Assembly: GCA_012845835.1 (NCBI GenBank)
Contig: JABAKD010000006.1
Location: 5,882,318-5,946,317, forward strand
Direction: 5' to 3'
DNA length: 64,000 nt
From: Undaria pinnatifida
Lineage: Eukaryota; Sar; Phaeophyceae; Laminariales; Alariaceae
In this document: one piece after another, positions 59,601 to 64,000 of the stretch
How positions within the stretch are numbered: the first letter of the stretch is position 1
Layout: each line of letters opens with the position of its first letter
The notes under the pieces: model-generated
Told to the model about the DNA's origin: nothing
The model's input: only the letters and a program-made list of their open reading frames with translations
Databases searched by the model: none
Made by a program: the position numbers and the translations under genes

Positions 59601-61009
59601 TCTCCATAACGGCGGGAGGAAACAGTGATGTCTTAGACGTATTCGGCTTCAGCAATACTGGTAGAGGTAGCGGCGGCGGTGGTGGGAATAGGGATGGGGG
59701 TGGTGGTGGGGTTCGTGGTGATGGCGGCGGTGGGAATTGGGGTGGCGTCGTGCGAAGAGGGGTCTCCAGCAGCAGACACGAACAAGGCAAGCGGCGCAGC
59801 AACAGAGAAGGGGGAGGAGGGGTTGAGGTCCAGGGAGGGAGGGCGGCGGATCGACCCGTATCAAAGACGGAAGAGCAGCTGTACGCTGTGCTGGGGGCCC
59901 TGCTGGAGGTGGGTAATTGGATTTGGATTTTAAGACACCCACTGCTTGTTTGGCTTACCTTGTTTTCTTCCAACCTCTATCTTGGCCGGGCCTTTTTTTT
60001 TCGACGGAACGATTCATTATTACCGACCGTGTTTTTAACCGACGTTTTTTTTTTTTCGCCTAATAGATATTACATGGCCCCGACATTTTTTTTCAAAACC
60101 GGCGGTGGTGGTGCACGGCCGTTTGTGGACAGGCAGTTCCGTTCCGTTTTCGGTTACGAGAAAACGCGAGTGTTTCTAATTTTACTACGAAGGAGCTAAA
60201 ATACATAGAGATCCTCTTCGAACGATGGCTATTTCGATGGCCGATTGCGCCGACCGAAAATAACGCCTATGATTTAACAACAGCTGCAAAAAATATCCTG
60301 TCGTACAAATTCCCAACGACAGCCATACTATCTTATTCGCTAAAAAACAAAATTGCCAGGTGTACACTTGGTACCTAATGTTTTCGAAGCGGGTGGTATC
60401 GTTTCCGGGCGCGGTATGGTCACGTAATATGTAGGCTGAAAGTCCTGTCAAATTAGTCCCGCTGATCCTGGTGCCAGCAGGGGAGTCACCGGCCTGTATC
60501 CTTCACGGAGGACATGCACCTCCCGTAGAGCGCGCGATCGGAGTATCACACGCAGCTTGCAAAGAAAGATCAGTTTCGGAGAATTCCTCGACCCCGCAAC
60601 TGGGGTGTCATTTTTTGTAGAAAAATATACCACCGTTTATTTGGCTGTGGCCGTTTTTTTCGTTTTTTCGGCGCGATTTCCCTTGCAGGCAGCAAAGGAA
60701 TTATTGCCAGGTGCCCGGGACGGGGGCGCGGCGGTGAACGCCGTGGGCGAGACCGCGGTCTTGACGCTCAAGGGGGCGTGTGCCCTTAACCGGTGAGAGC
60801 GTGCGTGCCGGGTTTCCACGAAAATTGCAAGGCATTTTTTGTTGTGTTTTGTACGCCAAAGAGGTGGGTATATGATAGGTTTATTACGGGTACCAATTTT
60901 CTCGCAATTTTTTTGGGCTTGGTTAAGAGCGTAAACGCATACTTTTGGTTCCAGGTTCACCGAGTGCGCGCTCGTGCTCGTCAGGGATGCTTTCATGCGG
61001 AAAGATTGA
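53694..61009 (+). CDS. Large multi-exon protein, unrecognised, 5' end not found
   Basis: Exons with matching phases: 53694-54424 (acceptor CCCGTTCTCTCAG, donor GTAAGT), 54811-55662, 56088-56198, 56572-57933, 58813-58908, 59516-59908, 60689-60792, 60955-61009 (TGA). About 1,230 residues without the unknown start. In order: Thr/Pro-repeat segment, one hydrophobic stretch (FPTLLPLLFLVALAGVMLA), an acidic Asp/Asn run, then a helical block (LLRELERDLDAARVLLPECH, VMDVTEALREATNFTRSL), a long Ser/Ala/Asn/Gly-rich region, and helical C-terminal exons (TEEQLYAVLGALLE, AAKELLPGARDGG, FTECALVLVRDAFMRKD). No family recognised. Low-complexity parts of exons 2, 4 and 6 may hold unseen introns. The last exon may instead be skipped, joining this gene to the GAF exons. 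Confidence 0.6.
55733..56085 (+). repeat. CTGATCTGTCTGATCTA minisatellite in intron
   Basis: Repeats of TGATCTGTCTGATC, TATCTGAT and TGTTTGA fill the intron between the second and third exons of the unrecognised gene. Confidence 0.8.
58083..58243 (+). repeat. 80-bp tandem duplication in intron
   Basis: CCGTCAAGGAACTCCACACA...CATGATAAGTCCAAA and CCGTCAAGGAACTACACATA...TATGATAACTCCAAA are adjacent copies. CGTCAAGG and CCTTGACG within the unit are inverted. Confidence 0.75.
58915..59320 (+). repeat. G-rich GGGTTAGGG-like tract in intron
   Basis: Irregular GGGGTAGGG, GGGTTAGGG and GGTGGGGG runs lie between the exons at 58813-58908 and 59516-59908. The minus-strand Pro-rich ORFs here are artefacts. 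Confidence 0.7.
60430..60625 (+). repeat. Diverged end of the G-tract element in intron
   Basis: CCAGCAGGGGAGTCACCGGC, CTGTATCCTT, GCGCGCGATCGGAGTATCAC, GCAGCTTGCAAAG and CCGCAACTGGGGTGTCAT follow the order of the element ends at 20.1, 24.5 and 24.9 kb. It sits just before the exon at 60689. Confidence 0.65.
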
Positions 61010-61013
61010 CCAG

Positions 61014-61230
61014 AGGAAAGCGCGAGATCGTGTTCGCAAAATTATGCGACAAAGTTGACCAGCGTAAAAAACTGAGAAGTGGGAATGCTGAACCCTATGC
61101 GCGATAAAAATGAAGGCATGTGCCGGGGGGGGGAAGGGAAGACGCCTGTGATGACGGCTTGTCGACCCAGAAGGTCGCTGGGGGTAAACCTCTTACGGGT
61201 TGAGCCGCAGAGTAAAAGTGATGACACAAA
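61014..61230 (+). mobile_element. tRNA-derived SINE copy next to an exon
   Basis: GGAAAGCGCGAGATCGTG, TGGGAATGCTGAACCCTATG, GGGAAGACGCCTGTGATGAC, CAGAAGGTCGCTGGGGGTAA and GGGTTGAGCCGCAGAGTAAA match the SINE body. Its recognisable left end is within ten bases of the TGA that ends the exon 60955-61009. Confidence 0.7.
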
Positions 61231-61239
61231 TTTATGCGT

Positions 61240-62586
61240 CCGTAGGGCGATGGAAATCGATTGGCGTGACTGCAACTCTGAACACAACCGCCTGTACGAA
61301 TAGGCCGGCCTCTCGGTGTAGGGCGGCCAAAATTCCTTCGCACTACAGCACACCTGGTACCGCCTGTATACTTTGTACAGACCCCGCTACTGTTCCAAGG
61401 GATTTGTCTATTGCAGTGGCGAAAGGGCTGGCCCTTTCGGGAATAAGTCTACGGTATGGCTATGAAAGGCATGACATTTGCAATGTTTAGGCACTTTCTC
61501 CGCCAGGGCGCGGCAGTACCTGAATGGGATTATGCCGTGCATCTTTTTTTTATGTAGTGCTGCAGCTCGGGCACGAAATGTATCACCAATGTCCCGAGCG
61601 GCCCGCGTTGCTTTGAATGGCCGATGCTATAACGTCAGTTTCATTGGTCAGTTTTTACCTCTGAAGTTCCAACGGGGCTTTTGGCACACAACACAGTACG
61701 TAAAATTGTGGTGGGCGTAACCGTTTTTTACTTGATTAAAGTATAGCACCAAAAAGCGACGATTGCGATATGTTTTTTAAGCGTCTACGCCGGTAGTGTG
61801 AACGCGCAGCCGTACGAGTCCAAGATGCCAGGAGACGGCACCATTAACCCTTTGACCGACGGCAATTTTCCAATAATTTGCTTTGACTGACACCAAACTA
61901 CTAGGTTTTAGTGTGGAACGATCGCTTTGACATCCTTGACAGTTGGACGTTTTCCTTTGACTGACCGTCTCCTGATGACATCTTTAGTACAAGTAGCATG
62001 CTGCGCCCGTCCCGTACGAGTGTTTGCATTGTTGGCGTCGTCGTTCGGACACCAATTTTCGTAATCGCCAACCACCAGTGGCCGATGCCGTAATCGTCGA
62101 TTTTCCGTCGCCTTTTTTTCCCGACACTATATTCGAGTCTCGAAGGAGTTAACCCCTTTAGACTTGCACCCCAATGCTTTTCGGGACAAACTACTTTGAA
62201 ACAGTGTGGAATGATTTTTTGGGGTGACAAGAGGGTTAAGCTTCTTTTCTACATGTTTATCCGTCCGCCAGAGGATAAAAGAAAAGGCAGCAGAGCTCTC
62301 GCTCGGAACTCGCGCAGCAAGAAACTTGCAGCTGTCGTCAAATTTTGTGCGTGCTATTAATAAGCAACTCTTACTCTTTAAAAAGGCGATCTGGAACGGT
62401 CGTAAGGAGGCTCGGGAACGATATACCAAGGGATACCAGTACGCGAGACCTGGCGGCCCTCCCCCGCAGGCAGCAGAAGCAGAACTAGACGAGTCGTGGT
62501 CGGCGGTCTACATAAAACCAGCACACAACACCAGACTTGAACCACCTCGAAAGGGGTTTCCTTTTTTTTGCTGCGGTGTCATTCAG
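61240..62586. other. No exon recognised; MITE-like pieces
   Basis: 62135-62285 holds GGAGTTAACCCCTTT, GGGTTAAGCTTCTTTT and TCCGCCAGAGGATAAAAG, related to the inside and ends of the MITE at 51101-51269. A 127-codon plus ORF (62224-62607) covers part of it, without family signal. Confidence 0.5.
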
Positions 62587-63825
62587 AGACTCGCACTCGC
62601 CTCGTAAAGGTGGAACCAAAAAGTCAACATCTGCCCCCGCACCGTTTCTGTTGCTGCGTGTTGTTGTATTGCCGCCGCTGTGGGAGATCAGGGCGCCGAG
62701 CACGAGCGATACGAGCTTTGCAAGGATCCCACGGAGAACGAGCATGTGTCAGGTATGTGGCATAGTGTTACGTGTGGTGTGGCGTTGTGTAGTGTGTAGT
62801 AGGGCGGGGTGGGGTGGGGTGGGGTGGGGTGGAGTGTGGTGTTGTACCAGACTGCATGGTATGATTTGGGGTCGCATGGCAGTGTATGGCGTGATACAAC
62901 GATACAAATGAGCATCCTCCCCCCCCTCCCTCCCCCCCTCCCTCCCTCCCTCCCTTTCCCTTCCCCTCTCAGCACGCCGTGTGCGCCCCGCGATCAGGGC
63001 GCAAGACTCTCGAAAATGGCGCCCGCTACGAGGATGGGGTGGTGCTAGTCCCGGACTGCCGCAAGCTGAGGCAGGAAATCGTCCGAAGCACATGCATGGA
63101 CCCTATGGGTAGCATCCGACCGGACTACCATGCCTATGTCGGTGCGTGCGTTATGTCGTGGAGGTCGAAGGGACGCCTCTGACCGGGGGCGTGCCCATTC
63201 GCTTTTCTTCCGTCGCCGGCCCGTGGAGGGGGTGTTGCTCTGTATGGATGTGATGGTGGTGGTTGGGGGGGGGGGGCTGATCGGGGGGTGAATATGGTGG
63301 TGACGGTGGTATTGGTGCTGGTATTGGTGTTTGTGTTTGTGATGGCGTTGGTTGTGGTGGTGGGAGCGCCCTGGAGGCGGGACGACATTATCGACGGGTA
63401 TTTACGCGGCGAGAAAGTGCATAGAACGCTTTCTCGAAGGCTTTGCGGATAGATGTGGTTGCAATCGAAGCTGGACTGCCGCATCCATGGGTCGTTCCGA
63501 CCGCAGTCGCCTAGCATCCCTGCCACACCCCCTCCGTGCGCATTCCCCCGTCCACTTTCCGCTTTTGCCTCACACCCTCCCGCCCTGCCTCCCCCTTCCA
63601 TCCCCCACCCTTCCCCTTGCCCCCCGTTCCCCGTCCCCCGCGCGACCAACGTCATTTTGTTGGCTCTGTCTCCCTTTTCCTCGACTCACAGGAGCACCCA
63701 TCTTTGTCGACGGGGCCCCTCTGGGGACATTTTGCGTCTACCTACGGCGGACTTTGAAAGATGTCGGCTGGGGCACACACCACACGGCAATCCTCAGAGG
63801 CCTCGGCGACGCGGCCTCGACCGAG
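62587..63825 (+). CDS. GAF-domain protein, 3' end beyond the window
   Basis: Exons 62587-62752 (donor GTATGT), 62973-63141 (acceptor CCCCTCTCAG, donor GTGCGT) and 63692-63825 (acceptor CGACTCACAG, donor GTTAGT), with agreeing phases. The joined text shows a GAF fold of the bacterial sensor type: SFARIPRRTSMCQHAV, corresponding to the TPR-SFCAHA segment; VVLVPDCRKLRQ, corresponding to VVPDxxxDxR; and YHAYVGAPIFVDGAPLGTFC then VYL, the core GAF strands. Such domains bind small ligands or act as sensors; the ligand here is unknown. The first exon's start is uncertain (an alternative acceptor is at 62691). Both starts need an upstream exon ending in phase 2, which the exon 60689-60792 of the preceding gene has. 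So this may be the 3' part of that gene. Confidence 0.7.
62800..62965 (+). repeat. GGGGT and CCCT microsatellites in GAF intron
   Basis: (GGGGT)n at 62803-62835 and (CCCT)n at 62918-62960. The second doubles as the pyrimidine tract of the acceptor at 62972. Confidence 0.9.
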
Positions 63826-64000
63826 GTTAGTCGTGTCAACGTGCAATAGTTGGGTCCCCCGCCGTTTCCCTCCACCTGCGCCCGACAATGAATGGGGGGG
63901 TTGGAATAATGCGGGAGGCGTTTTCCTTGCGGAGATTCTTCTTATTTGTCTGAACATTTTACCGAAAAATGCCTGCCTCAGCGGGGGTGACGAGGGCGGC

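Overview
The window looks like a piece of a large, repeat-rich eukaryotic nuclear genome. The two best-supported genes are split into many small exons by long GT-AG introns, and most of the remaining sequence is simple repeat, minisatellite, inverted duplication or interspersed repeat. The style (CAG/GCA tracts, kilobase introns, long C- or G-runs, gene islands in repeat) is what brown algae such as Ectocarpus show. That assignment is an inference; no lineage-specific marker was recognised. There is one assembly gap of 500 Ns (16162-16661).

Layout. 1-9090 is a very long degenerate hexamer array on the C-rich strand, broken at 5625-5870. 9.4-12.3 kb holds decayed coding fragments, including a tail-to-tail inverted duplication. 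12.5-14.7 kb is made of minisatellites. 14.7-24.6 kb carries three copies of a ~1.4 kb element full of poly-G/poly-C tracts, two of them in inverted orientation around the gap, with several tandem repeats between them. 24.6-28.6 kb is repeat-rich with no convincing gene.

29176-45102, minus strand, is a complete 12-exon gene for the beta subunit of protein farnesyltransferase (523 codons in this model). I rebuilt it exon by exon from conserved motifs and matching intron phases. Its introns hold SINEs, minisatellites, an inverted repeat pair around exon 7 and decayed tandem copies of exon 6. Its terminal exon is the last unit of a tandem array running on downstream of the stop codon.

45.1-53.4 kb is intergenic: a CAG tract beside the farnesyltransferase start codon, a near-perfect 260-bp-arm coding palindrome at 47.1-47.65 kb, a MITE at 51.1 kb, paired direct repeats and a polypurine tract. 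53.7-61.0 kb, plus strand, is a multi-exon gene for a large, low-complexity-rich protein that I do not recognise. 62.6-63.8 kb, plus strand, has three exons of a GAF-domain protein that runs off the right edge. It could be a separate gene or the 3' part of the preceding one.
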